Source: an uncultured Prevotella sp.
Lineage (GTDB): Bacteria; Bacteroidota; Bacteroidia; Bacteroidales; Bacteroidaceae
DNA length: 37,008 bases
Reading direction: 5' to 3'
Assembly (NCBI GenBank): GCA_944321645.1
Contig: CALUMB010000021.1
Span: 1 to 37,008, forward strand
Shown here: piece by piece, positions 15,598 through 24,222 of the stretch
Position numbering within the stretch: position 1 is the stretch's first letter
Layout: each line of letters opens with the position of its first letter
Notes under the pieces: model-generated
The model's input: only the letters and a program-made list of their open reading frames with translations
Database searches by the model: none
What the model was told of the DNA's origin: nothing
Made by a program: the position numbers and the translations under genes

Positions 15598-16538
15598 GAA
15601 ACCTGCTGCATACTTGTTCGTCATACATCGCAATGCTTTTGCTTTCGGCCTTCGTTGCCGTGGCTTGCACGCCTTCCGTTCCTTCCGACGTGATACAGCC
15701 GGACGAGATGGAGGACATACTCTATGACTATTACATTTCGCAGGCGATGGCAGGACAGGCCCTCAACCAAAAGGATGCGTCCTACGACAGGTATGTTTAT
15801 TTCAGCGCGGTGCTGCAAAAGCATGGTGTGACCGAGGCTGATTTCGATTCTTCGTTAGTTTACTACTACTCCAACGCAAAAAGGTTGCATGGCATTTATT
15901 CCAGCTTGTCGGAGCGCATTGGCAACGAAGCCATGGGGCTTGGGGCTTCGGTGAGCGAGTTCAACAAATATTCGTCGCTCAGCGAGAGCGGCGATACGGC
16001 TAATATATGGCAGGATGCCACCAGCCTTTTGCTGACGCCTTACGCCCCGTCTAACAAATTTACATTTTCGATAAAGGCCGACTCTACTTATAAGGTAGGC
16101 GATTCTTTTTTGGTAAATTTCATGTCTGATTTCATTTACCAGGCAGGCACGAAGGACGCCGTCGTGTATGTTGCCGTGCGCTACGACAACGACAGCGTGT
16201 CAACCCATGTGACCCATATTGGCGTTTCGGGCGTTTCAAGGTTGCGGATACCGGCAAATGACGAAAGCAAAGTAAGCAATATTGACGGCTTTGTTTATCT
16301 AAACAGGGGCAGTGACGACTCGCGGACTCTGAAGTTGCTGTTTATAAGCCAAATGCAGTTCGTCAGGTTCCACAAGAAGGAAATGCCAAAGGCCGTGCAG
16401 GCTAAGGATAGTGTGGCCGCGCCTGTTGCAGACACATTGCCCGCAAGAGACTCAACCGCCAAGGCAACGGTGATTCCGCATAAGGCGGGGCAGGCCGTGA
16501 AAGTCAACATGGAGGGAGCCGATGCCAGGAAGCGTTAG
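15594..16538 (+). CDS. DUF4296 lipoprotein
   Basis: 314 aa. The signal peptide ends in AFVAVAC with candidate lipid-modified Cys25, so it should be an anchored lipoprotein. The segment after it (VIQPDEMEDILYDYYISQAMAG) is the DUF4296 signature: a Met/Ile-rich helix ending in an acidic ILxDYY motif. The remainder is mostly beta-rich, with a low-complexity C-terminus rich in Ala, Lys and Ser. The function of the family is unknown. It overlaps lspA by four bases and shares 17 bases with the next ORF. Confidence 0.85.
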   Translation: MRNLLHTCSSYIAMLLLSAFVAVACTPSVPSDVIQPDEMEDILYDYYISQAMAGQALNQKDASYDRYVYFSAVLQKHGVTEADFDSSLVYYYSNAKRLHGIYSSLSERIGNEAMGLGASVSEFNKYSSLSESGDTANIWQDATSLLLTPYAPSNKFTFSIKADSTYKVGDSFLVNFMSDFIYQAGTKDAVVYVAVRYDNDSVSTHVTHIGVSGVSRLRIPANDESKVSNIDGFVYLNRGSDDSRTLKLLFISQMQFVRFHKKEMPKAVQAKDSVAAPVADTLPARDSTAKATVIPHKAGQAVKVNMEGADARKR

Positions 16539-16752
16539 GAAGATAGGCGTACACAAAGCCATTTGCGCCGGGGCGGTAACGGACATGGCCATAGTCGTTT
16601 TGGAAGGCGACCGGGTCGTTGACGTAAGGCATTTTGCCGCCGAGCAGGCTTTTACCGAGTGGCGTGGCGGAACTGCGGTTGTGGAAAAAGGCGCCGATGG
16701 CGTTGCCAGGGTGAAGTTTTATGACGGATTAACAGATGGAGGAGAGATATGA
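16522..16752 (+). CDS. small hypothetical protein, 76 aa
   Basis: Not recognised. The frame starts inside the 3' end of the DUF4296 gene (17-base overlap) and its stop overlaps the transporter ATG by four bases (ATGA). That arrangement is typical of a translated operon member rather than a chance frame. The predicted protein is soluble and strand-rich (DMAIVVLEGDRVVDVRHFAAE, then EWRGGTAVVEKG), with no signal peptide and no membrane segment. Confidence 0.6.
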   Translation: MPGSVRKIGVHKAICAGAVTDMAIVVLEGDRVVDVRHFAAEQAFTEWRGGTAVVEKGADGVARVKFYDGLTDGGEI

Positions 16753-18059
16753 ATAGCATCAAAGTTCGTTTGGCCGCGATGAATTTCATGGAGTTCGCGG
16801 TATGGGGCGCTTACCTCACGTGTATGGGAAATTACTTAGGCCGTGCCGGGATGGGAGCCGAAGTGTCTTGGTTTTACGCCATCCAAGGCATAGTTTCCAT
16901 CTTCATGCCCACCATAATGGGAGTGGTGGCCGACAAGTATGTGCAGCCGCAGCGGCTTTTGGGGCTTTGCCATTTGGTGGCCGGAGCCTGTATGTTGGCG
17001 CTTGCCTTGATTGGCATGGCTGACGAAACGCCCAGCAAACCGCTGTTTATTGCCGTGTACACTTTGAGCGTGGCGTTCTATATGCCAACCCTTGCATTGT
17101 CCAACACAGCAGCATTCTCAATATTGAAGCGCAATGGCATGGACACAATCAACGATTTCCCGCCTATTCGGGTTTTGGGAACGGTGGGCTTTATTGTCAC
17201 CATGTGGTTCGTAAATTGCGCGGCTTTAGGCGACGGTGGGTTTACTTTTACGCTTGACGACAATTCCGGCAAGTTCCAGTACACATATATGCAGTTTCTC
17301 GTATCGGGTGTCATCAGCCTCGCTTTGTTTGCCTATTGCTTTACTTTGCCTGCTTGCCTTATCGAGAGCAAGCCTTCGCGCAGCCTGGCAGAGACGTTCG
17401 GCTTCGATGCCTTTAAGCTGTTTAAGGTGCGCCGCATGGCCCTGTTCTTCGTGTTCTCGATGTTGCTTGGTATGTCGCTGCAAATAACCAATGGCTACGC
17501 AACGCCTTTTATCACGAGCTTTAAGGGCATGCCGGAGATGGCCGACACTTTTGGCGCAAACAACGCGACCATGCTTGTCTCGTTGTCTCAAATATCCGAG
17601 GCACTGGGCATATTGCTCATTCCCTTTTTTATGAAGCGGTATGGGATTAAGGTCGTGATGCTCATTGCCATGGCGGCGTGGGTGTTGCGGTTCGGCCTGT
17701 TCGGCCTTGGCGACCCGTCATTCCCCGGAGTGCTGCTTTTCGTCTTGTCTTGCCTGGTTTATGGCGTGGCATTCGATTTCTTCAATGTGTCGGGCGGACT
17801 TTATGTCGACAGCGAGTGCGAACCTAAGATGAGGGCTTCGGCGCAAGGGTTGTTCATGTTGATGACCAACGGCCTGGGGGCAACCATCGGCACGCTGTGC
17901 GCCGGCGAGGTGATCAACCACTACTGCCATTGGACATCAGACGGTTTCCTCGTAGGCAACTGGCAGGCTTGCTGGTTTATCTTTGCCGGATACGCATTGT
18001 TTGTGTGTGTGCTGTTCGCATTGATGTTCAAAACGAATGAAAAGAAGCAGGCACAATGA
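16749..18059 (+). CDS. MFS nucleoside transporter, NupG/XapB type
   Basis: 436 aa, about 12 hydrophobic segments. The start (VRLAAMNFMEFAVWGAYLTCMGNYL) and the following GIVSIFMPTIMGVVADKYV block match the nucleoside:H+ symporter family of the major facilitator superfamily. NupG-like features continue with the DFPPIRVLGTVGFI block and a C-terminal half with FDFFNVSGGLYVDSECEPKMRASAQGLF (quoted in part). The likely role is uptake of nucleosides across the inner membrane. The overlap with both neighbours suggests co-translation. The specific substrate cannot be read from the sequence. Confidence 0.9.
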   Translation: MNSIKVRLAAMNFMEFAVWGAYLTCMGNYLGRAGMGAEVSWFYAIQGIVSIFMPTIMGVVADKYVQPQRLLGLCHLVAGACMLALALIGMADETPSKPLFIAVYTLSVAFYMPTLALSNTAAFSILKRNGMDTINDFPPIRVLGTVGFIVTMWFVNCAALGDGGFTFTLDDNSGKFQYTYMQFLVSGVISLALFAYCFTLPACLIESKPSRSLAETFGFDAFKLFKVRRMALFFVFSMLLGMSLQITNGYATPFITSFKGMPEMADTFGANNATMLVSLSQISEALGILLIPFFMKRYGIKVVMLIAMAAWVLRFGLFGLGDPSFPGVLLFVLSCLVYGVAFDFFNVSGGLYVDSECEPKMRASAQGLFMLMTNGLGATIGTLCAGEVINHYCHWTSDGFLVGNWQACWFIFAGYALFVCVLFALMFKTNEKKQAQ

Positions 18060-18598
18060 CCCGTGTAAGACTCTCGTTTGCCAGTCTGGCCGAAATACGC
18101 GATTGCCATGGGCTGGCCGTGGTTACGCTGACGGACGATTTGCGCGAAAAGGCCATCTGCGTGATTTGCGACAAGACGATGAAATACCAAATCGCATTGC
18201 GCAAGGCTGGGGTGGGGACTAACGCCCGGCTTTTGCCGGAGGTGTTGGTCTCAATGCTTGGCGACGTGGCTGATTTGCGGGGGTACGAAGTTTACATCTA
18301 CAATCTCGTGGATGGAGAATATAAGACAATCGTGCAACACAAGCAGACACTTGCCGGCTACCCGATAAGGCTTAGCGATGCCATTTTGCTGTCGTTGGTG
18401 GCAGGCATGGACATTTTCATCGAGAAGTCTTTGTTTGACAGCCAGGGCATGCCTTTCCACGCGGCGTCAGACAGACTGTCCATCCCGATAAACACGCTCA
18501 GCACGTCGGCACTTAAGGTTGAGCTGGAAAAGGCGGTCGAGTTTGAGAATTACCGCCTGGCATCGCAAATCCAAGAGGAGCTGAAAAAGCGGAAATAG
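18056..18598 (+). CDS. bifunctional nuclease family (DUF151) protein with UVR tail
   Basis: 180 aa. The main domain matches the bifunctional nuclease family (DUF151/BFN): MKYQIALRKAGVGT, PEVLVSMLGDVADLRGYEVYIYNLVDG (quoted in part), then RLSDAILLSLVAGMDIFIEKSLF, where DAI-LS and the acidic IFIE segment are typical. The last 28 residues (about 153-180, ELEKAVEFENYRLASQIQ) form a UvrB/UvrC-type UVR motif. Nuclease activity has been described for plant homologues, but the bacterial role is unclear. It overlaps the transporter by four bases and precedes rsmE by 21 bases. Confidence 0.88.
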   Translation: MTRVRLSFASLAEIRDCHGLAVVTLTDDLREKAICVICDKTMKYQIALRKAGVGTNARLLPEVLVSMLGDVADLRGYEVYIYNLVDGEYKTIVQHKQTLAGYPIRLSDAILLSLVAGMDIFIEKSLFDSQGMPFHAASDRLSIPINTLSTSALKVELEKAVEFENYRLASQIQEELKKRK

Positions 18599-18619
18599 AA
18601 CAATGTTCAACAGTTGACG

Positions 18620-19339
18620 ATGAAAGAAACAAGGTTCTTCTATGTACCCAATGCGGAGTCGTCGGGTTGCCTTCCTGAAGACGAGAGCAACCATGCCTTG
18701 CGCGTCTTGCGCATGAAGGCCGGCGACGAAATGATGCTTATGGATGGTGTCGGCACATTCTACAAGGCCGTCGTGTCGGGCGTTTCTCGCCACGCCTGCC
18801 TTTACGATATTGTGGAGGCCATGCCCCAGCGGCGGCAGTGGCCCGGACTAATCAACATCGCAATGGCTCCGACCAAAATGATAGACCGCACAGAATGGAT
18901 GGTGGAGAAGGCCACGGAAATCGGACTCGACGGTATTGCGTTGCTCGATTGCGCCTTTTCCGAGCGCCATACGGTAAAGGCCGAGCGTTTGGAGAAGATA
19001 GCCGTCTCTGCAATGAAGCAAAGCCGTAAGCCGTGGAAGCCAACCCTGGACGGCATGATGGCGTTCCGCAACTTTGTTGATGCGGCGTCCGCAGGCAATC
19101 GGTTTATAGCCCATTGCTATGAGGAGATACCCCGCACCTATCTGTTCGACGAGCTTAGGCACGCAAACCTGCAAGACGGCACTACCGTCTTAATCGGCCC
19201 CGAGGGCGACTTCTCCATGGCCGAGGTAGAATATGCCATGGGGAAAGGTTTCGTCTCCGTGCATTTAGGCGAGAGCCGCTTGCGCACGGAGACGGCGGCA
19301 GTGGTGGCAACCACAATGGTACACCTCGCCTCGGTGTGA
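18620..19339 (+). CDS. rsmE: 16S rRNA m3U1498 methyltransferase
   Basis: 239 aa. A PUA-like N-terminal domain (HALRVLRMKAGDEMMLMDG) is followed by a SPOUT methyltransferase domain ending in the deep-knot motif LIGPEGDFSMAEVEYAMGKG and LGESRLRTETAAV, both RsmE hallmarks. It should methylate N3 of U1498 in 16S rRNA with S-adenosylmethionine. KATEIGLDGI and SERHTVKAERL are also characteristic. The ATG at 18620 is preferred to a TTG at 18614. It lies near the end of the ileS operon. Confidence 0.95.
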   Translation: MKETRFFYVPNAESSGCLPEDESNHALRVLRMKAGDEMMLMDGVGTFYKAVVSGVSRHACLYDIVEAMPQRRQWPGLINIAMAPTKMIDRTEWMVEKATEIGLDGIALLDCAFSERHTVKAERLEKIAVSAMKQSRKPWKPTLDGMMAFRNFVDAASAGNRFIAHCYEEIPRTYLFDELRHANLQDGTTVLIGPEGDFSMAEVEYAMGKGFVSVHLGESRLRTETAAVVATTMVHLASV

Positions 19340-19403
19340 GCGCAGGCAGTGTCGGCATCGCGGCGCATTGTAATTTTATCACCAGAAGTAATATGATTAA
19401 TGT

Positions 19404-20036
19404 ATGAAACACAAGATAATAGCATTGGTTGCCATGGCCTTTTGTGCAGCAGGGGCAAGGGCGCAGGGCATTGAGATAAGGGACGTGTTCAGGCAAATGC
19501 CTGACACGGTCGTGCCGTATTTGTCGCAGAACAACAGGCTCGACTTGGTTGACTTTGTTGATTCCGGCATGAAAGCCGAAGTGGAAAACCGCCTTGGCGG
19601 CAACACCGTGCTTGAAGTCCTCGGCACCGACTATCTGAAGGCAAGGCTTACGCCGTCCACGCGGTTGGAAATAAAGCTGTTGCCGTGCGAGGGCGGAGCC
19701 GTTCCCGACAGCCTTGACCGGGTTGTTTGTGTTGTAATGACATACGGCGACAGCATCAGGCAAAGTTCTGTGAGGTTCTTTTCCACCGGTTGGGCACCGT
19801 TGGCCCTTCCTGACCCGGTTGCGCCGCAGAATGTTGCGCGTTACAAATTTGGCGGCGCGGCCTTGGCCGGAGATTTCCTCGCAGATTTGCCCCACACGTT
19901 CATAGAGGCCGTCCTGGCCGAAGGAGATTGCGGCCTGACGGTCAACCTAGTCCGTTGCGTGTATAATGACGGCGAACCAATAACCACGGAAAAAATGTCA
20001 ACAACGCTTAAATGGGCGGGGGATACATTTAAATAA
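19404..20036 (+). CDS. DUF3256 family secreted protein
   Basis: 210 aa. A signal peptide (MKHKIIALVAMAFCAAGARA, cleaved before QG) is followed by the DUF3256 signature IRDVFRQMPDTVVPYLSQNNRLDLVDF (quoted in part), with the conserved MPD-x-x-PYL and NNRLDLVDF elements. The family is restricted to Bacteroidota and has no assigned function; the product should be periplasmic. It lies 64 bases after rsmE and converges with the SpoU methyltransferase gene, with 126 bases between the stops. A weak hairpin with T-run (TTGTC/GACAA at 20149-20162, Ts at 20168-20174) could end its transcript. Confidence 0.87.
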   Translation: MKHKIIALVAMAFCAAGARAQGIEIRDVFRQMPDTVVPYLSQNNRLDLVDFVDSGMKAEVENRLGGNTVLEVLGTDYLKARLTPSTRLEIKLLPCEGGAVPDSLDRVVCVVMTYGDSIRQSSVRFFSTGWAPLALPDPVAPQNVARYKFGGAALAGDFLADLPHTFIEAVLAEGDCGLTVNLVRCVYNDGEPITTEKMSTTLKWAGDTFK

Positions 20037-20162
20037 AATTAAGCGGACTGATTTTAGTTCCACATTTTTTTGTCTCAATGAATATTCATGGTTAAATTTG
20101 CAGAGTGTTTTTCATGGTATTAGATTATTAAGGTTATTAGGAGATTGGTTGTCGTGAGACAA

Positions 20163-20930
20163 TTAATCTTTTTTTATTGCCCTTCTCCTTCTGAACTCCG
20201 AGCAAGCTATGGCCGTTGCTATGGCCACGTTGAGGCTTTCGGCGTGCTCCCCTTGCCTGAAGCACGGGATGAGCAGCCTTTCGTCGAGCTGTGCGCGGAG
20301 AGGCTCTGAGATGCCGTTGCCCTCGTTGCCCATCACCAAGAAGCCGCATCCATCGAGCTTTTTGGCGTAAATGTTTTCGCCGTCGAGCACAGTTCCGTAT
20401 ATTTTTGCCCCAGTGCCGTTGTGGTGCTTCCTTAGCGTTTCGCACAGGTCGGTGTATATTATGTCAACCCTCGCGAGGCTTCCCATTGTGGCTTGCACGG
20501 CCTTTGGCCCGTAGGCATCGGTCGTTTCGTGGCTGCACACGATGGTTTCGATGCCAAACCAGTCGGCAAGCCTTATTATTGTGCCAAGGTTGCCCGGGTC
20601 TTGTATCCCGTCGAGTGCCAGTATCAGCTCGTTTTGCGGGTCGAGTTTTGATGCGTCGCGTTCCTGCGGCAGAGGAAAAAGCCCCAGCACTTGCTGCGGG
20701 TGTTGCAGGAAGCTGATTTTTGACAGCTCGCTGTCGGTCACGTCCACGATGTCCGCCACAGGCCATTCGGGGCGTTTCCATTCATGCGTTGCAAAAACCT
20801 TGGCCGGGGTAATCCGCTTCATGAGGTCGCCCACGGCTTTTGGCCCTTCGGCAACAAACAGGTTGTGCCTTTTCCTGTATTTCTTGTATTCCAATGATTT
20901 TATCAGCTTTGCGGTTGCTTTTTCCAGCAT
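20163..20930 (-). CDS. SpoU/TrmH-family RNA 2'-O-methyltransferase
   Basis: 255 aa. The N-terminal substrate-binding part (SLEYKKYRKRHNLFVAEGPKAV) is followed by the SPOUT domain with motif I LALDGIQDPGNLGTIIRLADW (quoted in part), motif II LVMGNEGNGIS and motif III ESLNVAIATAI. The expected reaction is ribose methylation of rRNA or tRNA with S-adenosylmethionine, but the exact nucleotide is not deducible. The start codon is at 20930. It is divergent from the TamA-like gene with a shared palindromic promoter region between them. Its leader would be about 200 nt. Confidence 0.93.
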   Translation of the reverse strand: MLEKATAKLIKSLEYKKYRKRHNLFVAEGPKAVGDLMKRITPAKVFATHEWKRPEWPVADIVDVTDSELSKISFLQHPQQVLGLFPLPQERDASKLDPQNELILALDGIQDPGNLGTIIRLADWFGIETIVCSHETTDAYGPKAVQATMGSLARVDIIYTDLCETLRKHHNGTGAKIYGTVLDGENIYAKKLDGCGFLVMGNEGNGISEPLRAQLDERLLIPCFRQGEHAESLNVAIATAIACSEFRRRRAIKKD

Positions 20931-21143
20931 AAGGCATTAGTCTTTTGGGTGAGTCCTGGGTGTTTGGTCTCCATTCTTTTCCTGCTTGGGCGTTGCTTTC
21001 GCTGGCTGTCGTTTCGTTTTTGGCCGTGGCTGTCCGCTATGGTGCATTTGTTCAGCTTAAAGCCGTTTCCCGCAGACAGGTTCGGGCTTGGTGGCGTTGG
21101 CCGGATTTCTGCCGCGCCTTCACAAAAAATAATGTCGAACGGA

Positions 21144-21175
21144 TGCAAAGTTACGCAAAAAGTCTTAACTTTGCA
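21144..21175. promoter_or_regulatory. palindromic divergent promoter pair
   Basis: TGCAAAGTTA (21144-21153) and TAACTTTGCA (21166-21175) form a perfect 10-bp inverted repeat with a 12-base spacer. The right arm holds a rightward -7 box TAACTTTG (21166-21173) for the TamA-like gene (ATG at 21193). The left arm holds the same box on the minus strand (21146-21153) for the methyltransferase. Each arm falls near the other promoter's -33 region, and neither promoter has a good TTTG box. Confidence 0.5.
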
Positions 21176-21192
21176 ACTGTAATTTCAAGTTA

Positions 21193-23400
21193 ATGCTGAA
21201 CAAGTCCTACATCTGCTCGCTCCTTGTTGTCGTGCTGTGCTCCTGTTCGGGGACAAAATATGTCTCCGATGGGGAGTTCCTGTTGGACAAGGTCGACATG
21301 AAGGTTGAGGGGCAGGGCGATGGGCTTAACATAGGCGAGCTTGAGTCGCGCATAAGGCAGCGGGGCAACTCGCGGTGGTTTTCGGCGGTCAAGATACCGC
21401 TTGCCACCTATTCGCTTTCCGGCCGCGACACGACCAAGTGGATTAACCGCGTGCTTCGCTCCATGGGCGAGCCGCCGGTCATATACGATTCCGCCGCCAC
21501 CGAGCGCACCCTGCGCGAGTTGCGCAGCGAACTGGCCAACGAGGGCTACCTCAAGTCTGCCGTCGAGGCCAAGGTCAAGGTCAAGCACAAGAAAGTGGAC
21601 GTCTCTTATGTGGTTACCCCTGGCGAGCCGTACTATATAAATAATGTGGAATACGTAGTGGCAGACTCGGCAATATCAAGGCTGCTTTGCTTTGAAGATT
21701 CCGCCAACTGGGGGATAAAGCCGCGCTCGCGCTTCTCGGTGGAGCGGCTCGACGCCGAGCGCAGGCGCATTGCCGACATCCTGGGCAGCCGCGGCTTCTA
21801 CAAGTTCAACAAAGACTACATCACCTTCGTGGCCGACACGTTGCCCGGGCAGCGCACCGTAGACCTCACCCTCGTGTTGCGCCCGTACCCTGCCGGTGGC
21901 GGGGCGGGGGTCGGCCATCCGCAGTACAGGATAAGGAGCGTGAACTTCTACGACGGGACAACCGGCGGCAGCGTCACCCACTTGCGCCGCCACGTCTTGC
22001 GCAACAACACCTTCATAGAGCCTGGGGCCTACTATTCGTCGCGCGACTTGCAGAAGACTTACAGCCATTTTGGCCGCCTGCAGGCTGTGAAGTACACCAA
22101 CATCAGCTTCAACGAGATTCCCGACAGCCTCTTGCTCGACTGCAACATCCAGTTGAGCGCCAACAAGCCGAGCACCATCAGCTTCCAGCCCGAGGGTACC
22201 AACACCGCCGGAAACCTTGGGGCGGCTGCGTCGCTCACCTACCGCAACAGGAACCTGTTCCGTGGGTCGGAGGTGTTCAGCGTAGAGCTGCGCGGGGCTT
22301 TCGAGGCTATCAGGGGGCTGGAGGGCTACAACAACGAGAATTTCGAGGAATATAGCGTCGAGACGAGCCTGACGTTCCCAAGGTTTATCGCGCCGTTCCT
22401 GTCGCGGAATTTCGTCAGGCGCACAACGGCCACGTCTGAAGTGTCGTTCCTCTACGACCTCCAGAACCGCCCCGAATACCATCGCCGCGTGTTGTCTGTG
22501 GCGTGGCGGTATAAGTGGAACGATGCCAACCACCACGACAGGTACCAGATAGACCTCATAGACCTCAACTATGTGTTCATGCCGTGGATTTCCGACAAGT
22601 TCAGGCAGGACTACCTTGAAGACGAGAGCAGCCGCAACGCCATACTGCGCTACAACTACGAAGACTTGTTCATCATGCGTTTTGGGCTTGGCTATTCGTA
22701 CAACAACGGGCGCTACGCCATCAAGGCCAATGTTGAGACGGCTGGAAATGTGCTGGGGCTTGGCGCAAAGGCGTTCGGCTTCCCAAAGAACGGCCAAGGC
22801 CAGTACAAGCTGTTCAACATAGCATACGCCCAGTATGTGAAGGGCGACTTCGACTTTACGCGCTACATCCAGTTTGCCTACGACAACACGCTCGTGTGGC
22901 ACTTCAGGCTCGGCATTGCCTACCCATACGGCAACAGCACCATACTGCCTTTCGAGAAGCGGTATTTTTCCGGCGGCGCAAACAGCGTCAGGGGGTGGGG
23001 CGTAAGGGAGCTTGGCCCCGGCAGCTACACCGGGCGCGACGGCAACATAGACTTCATCAACCAGACCGGCGACATGAAGCTGGACATCAACATGGAGTAC
23101 AGGGCGCACTTGTTCTGGAAACTGAACGGCGCACTCTTCGTAGATGCAGGCAACATCTGGACGCTGCGCGACTACGACGACCAGCCCGGCGGCCAGTTCA
23201 GCTTCGGCAGCTTCTGGAAGCAGATAGCCGTGGCTTACGGCTTCGGCCTGCGGCTGAACTTCGACTATTTCATCTTGCGCTTCGATTTCGGCATGAAGGC
23301 CATAAACCCGGCCTTCGAGGGGCGCGACCATTACCCCATAATCCGCCCCGACTTAGGGCGCGACTTTACATTCCACTTTGCGGTAGGCCTTCCATTCTGA
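21193..23400 (+). CDS. BamA/TamA-family outer-membrane protein (lipoprotein form)
   Basis: 735 aa. The signal peptide ends in a lipobox VLCSC with Cys18, followed by SGTKYVSDGEFLLDKV, a start typical of Bacteroidota TamA-like (Omp85) proteins. POTRA-like repeats cover roughly residues 30-330 (VVTPGEPYYINNVEYVV, TYSHFGRLQAVKYTNISFNE, both quoted in part). The C-terminal half is the 16-strand barrel with the conserved FSGGANSVRGWGVRELGPG-type loop and a GFGLRLNFDYFILRFDFG ending. The likely role is assembly of proteins or lipids at the outer membrane. Its 3' end overlaps the convergent small lipoprotein gene by 35 bases. Confidence 0.92.
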   Translation: MLNKSYICSLLVVVLCSCSGTKYVSDGEFLLDKVDMKVEGQGDGLNIGELESRIRQRGNSRWFSAVKIPLATYSLSGRDTTKWINRVLRSMGEPPVIYDSAATERTLRELRSELANEGYLKSAVEAKVKVKHKKVDVSYVVTPGEPYYINNVEYVVADSAISRLLCFEDSANWGIKPRSRFSVERLDAERRRIADILGSRGFYKFNKDYITFVADTLPGQRTVDLTLVLRPYPAGGGAGVGHPQYRIRSVNFYDGTTGGSVTHLRRHVLRNNTFIEPGAYYSSRDLQKTYSHFGRLQAVKYTNISFNEIPDSLLLDCNIQLSANKPSTISFQPEGTNTAGNLGAAASLTYRNRNLFRGSEVFSVELRGAFEAIRGLEGYNNENFEEYSVETSLTFPRFIAPFLSRNFVRRTTATSEVSFLYDLQNRPEYHRRVLSVAWRYKWNDANHHDRYQIDLIDLNYVFMPWISDKFRQDYLEDESSRNAILRYNYEDLFIMRFGLGYSYNNGRYAIKANVETAGNVLGLGAKAFGFPKNGQGQYKLFNIAYAQYVKGDFDFTRYIQFAYDNTLVWHFRLGIAYPYGNSTILPFEKRYFSGGANSVRGWGVRELGPGSYTGRDGNIDFINQTGDMKLDINMEYRAHLFWKLNGALFVDAGNIWTLRDYDDQPGGQFSFGSFWKQIAVAYGFGLRLNFDYFILRFDFGMKAINPAFEGRDHYPIIRPDLGRDFTFHFAVGLPF

Positions 23401-23806
23401 CGAGGCACTCCTTGCCCCTCACCACGAAGCGCAGCCTCGCGTGCGCCTTTTCCACTATGTGCGCCTGCCCGTCTATGCTGTCGTTGAGCAGGTAGTTGCG
23501 AATTTCCACCACGGCAGTGCCGGTGGTGTCGCCTTCGTTGTAGTCCACGCTCTCCACTTCCACCTCTGCCGGGCGGCTTTTCCCGTTGAGCGCGTCGATG
23601 TCCGATTGCCTTATGTTTGACGCGGCAAACTCTATCCACGGCCTGCTGTCGGCCGTGCAGTAGGCCATGGCCTGCGCAAGGTCGTAGTTGAAGTATGCTT
23701 CCGAAAAGCCGCCGACGCATTTCTCTATGGCATCGTGCATGGCATGGCGTTTTCCGCCGCACGACATGATGGCCAGCGACACGGCCAGTGGTAAGATTGC
23801 TTTCAT
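23366..23806 (-). CDS. small lipoprotein, NTF2-like
   Basis: 146 aa. The signal peptide has lipobox IMSC with Cys16. The mature part, with FSEAYFNYDLAQAMAYCTADSRPWIEF and later VEVESVDYNEGDTTGTAVVEI (both quoted in part), resembles small NTF2-like/DUF4878-like lipoproteins of Bacteroidota, but the family match is by eye only. Function unknown; it should sit in the periplasmic face of a membrane. The gene converges with and overlaps the TamA-like gene by 35 bases. Upstream is the palindrome-rich spacer 23807-24222. Confidence 0.72.
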   Translation of the reverse strand: MKAILPLAVSLAIMSCGGKRHAMHDAIEKCVGGFSEAYFNYDLAQAMAYCTADSRPWIEFAASNIRQSDIDALNGKSRPAEVEVESVDYNEGDTTGTAVVEIRNYLLNDSIDGQAHIVEKAHARLRFVVRGKECLVRMEGLPQSGM

Positions 23807-24222
23807 GGTGAGACCAAGTTTTGTTTTTGTTGATGTAGGTTTGTGCTCACTGCCGCAGCGGTGCCGCTGCCCGGCTTGGCAGCCATTGCGACCGCAGCCG
23901 GAAGGGCCGTTGGGGGCGCGTGGGCGGTGGCAACTCCCGTTAACGTTTTTAACTTAACATGGTGTCGTGTCGCCCGCCCCGCGTAATGGCTTGATGGCCA
24001 GCGCATTGCGAAACGTGCCGTTTTGGGCTTCAAAACGGCACGTTTCAAGCTGCGGTTCGTGCCGTTTTAGAGGGCGTAACGGCACGTTTTGCGGTTTGTT
24101 TCGGCCCTGTGTTAAAATCTGGGTGGCTTAGGCCGGTTTCCACTTGCATATTTTCAACTACGCAACGCCTGCGCCACTTTCGCCGAAAGGCTTCGAGGGC
24201 TGTATGCGCCTTGGGTGCAGGC
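23807..24222. other. non-coding spacer with palindromic repeats
   Basis: About 416 bases between two minus-strand genes. The only strong structure is the palindrome pair at 24003-24086. I see no convincing gene and no clear minus-strand promoter for the lipoprotein gene. Confidence 0.55.
24003..24086. repeat. GCCGTTTT-type palindromes, copy 2
   Basis: A perfect 16-bp inverted repeat (24010-24025 with 24031-24046, 5-base loop, core CGTGCCGTTTTG) is followed by a second one (CGTGCCGTT 24058-24066 / AACGGCACG 24078-24086, 11-base loop). The segment 24003-24036 matches 7305-7338 at 27 of 34 positions. Neither hairpin has a T-run, so they are not simple terminators. Confidence 0.65.

Noticed and set aside
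21676..23331. 551-aa minus-strand open frame opposite the TamA-like gene
   Set aside because: Antisense artefact of codon bias, with repetitive Val/Glu/Ala composition.
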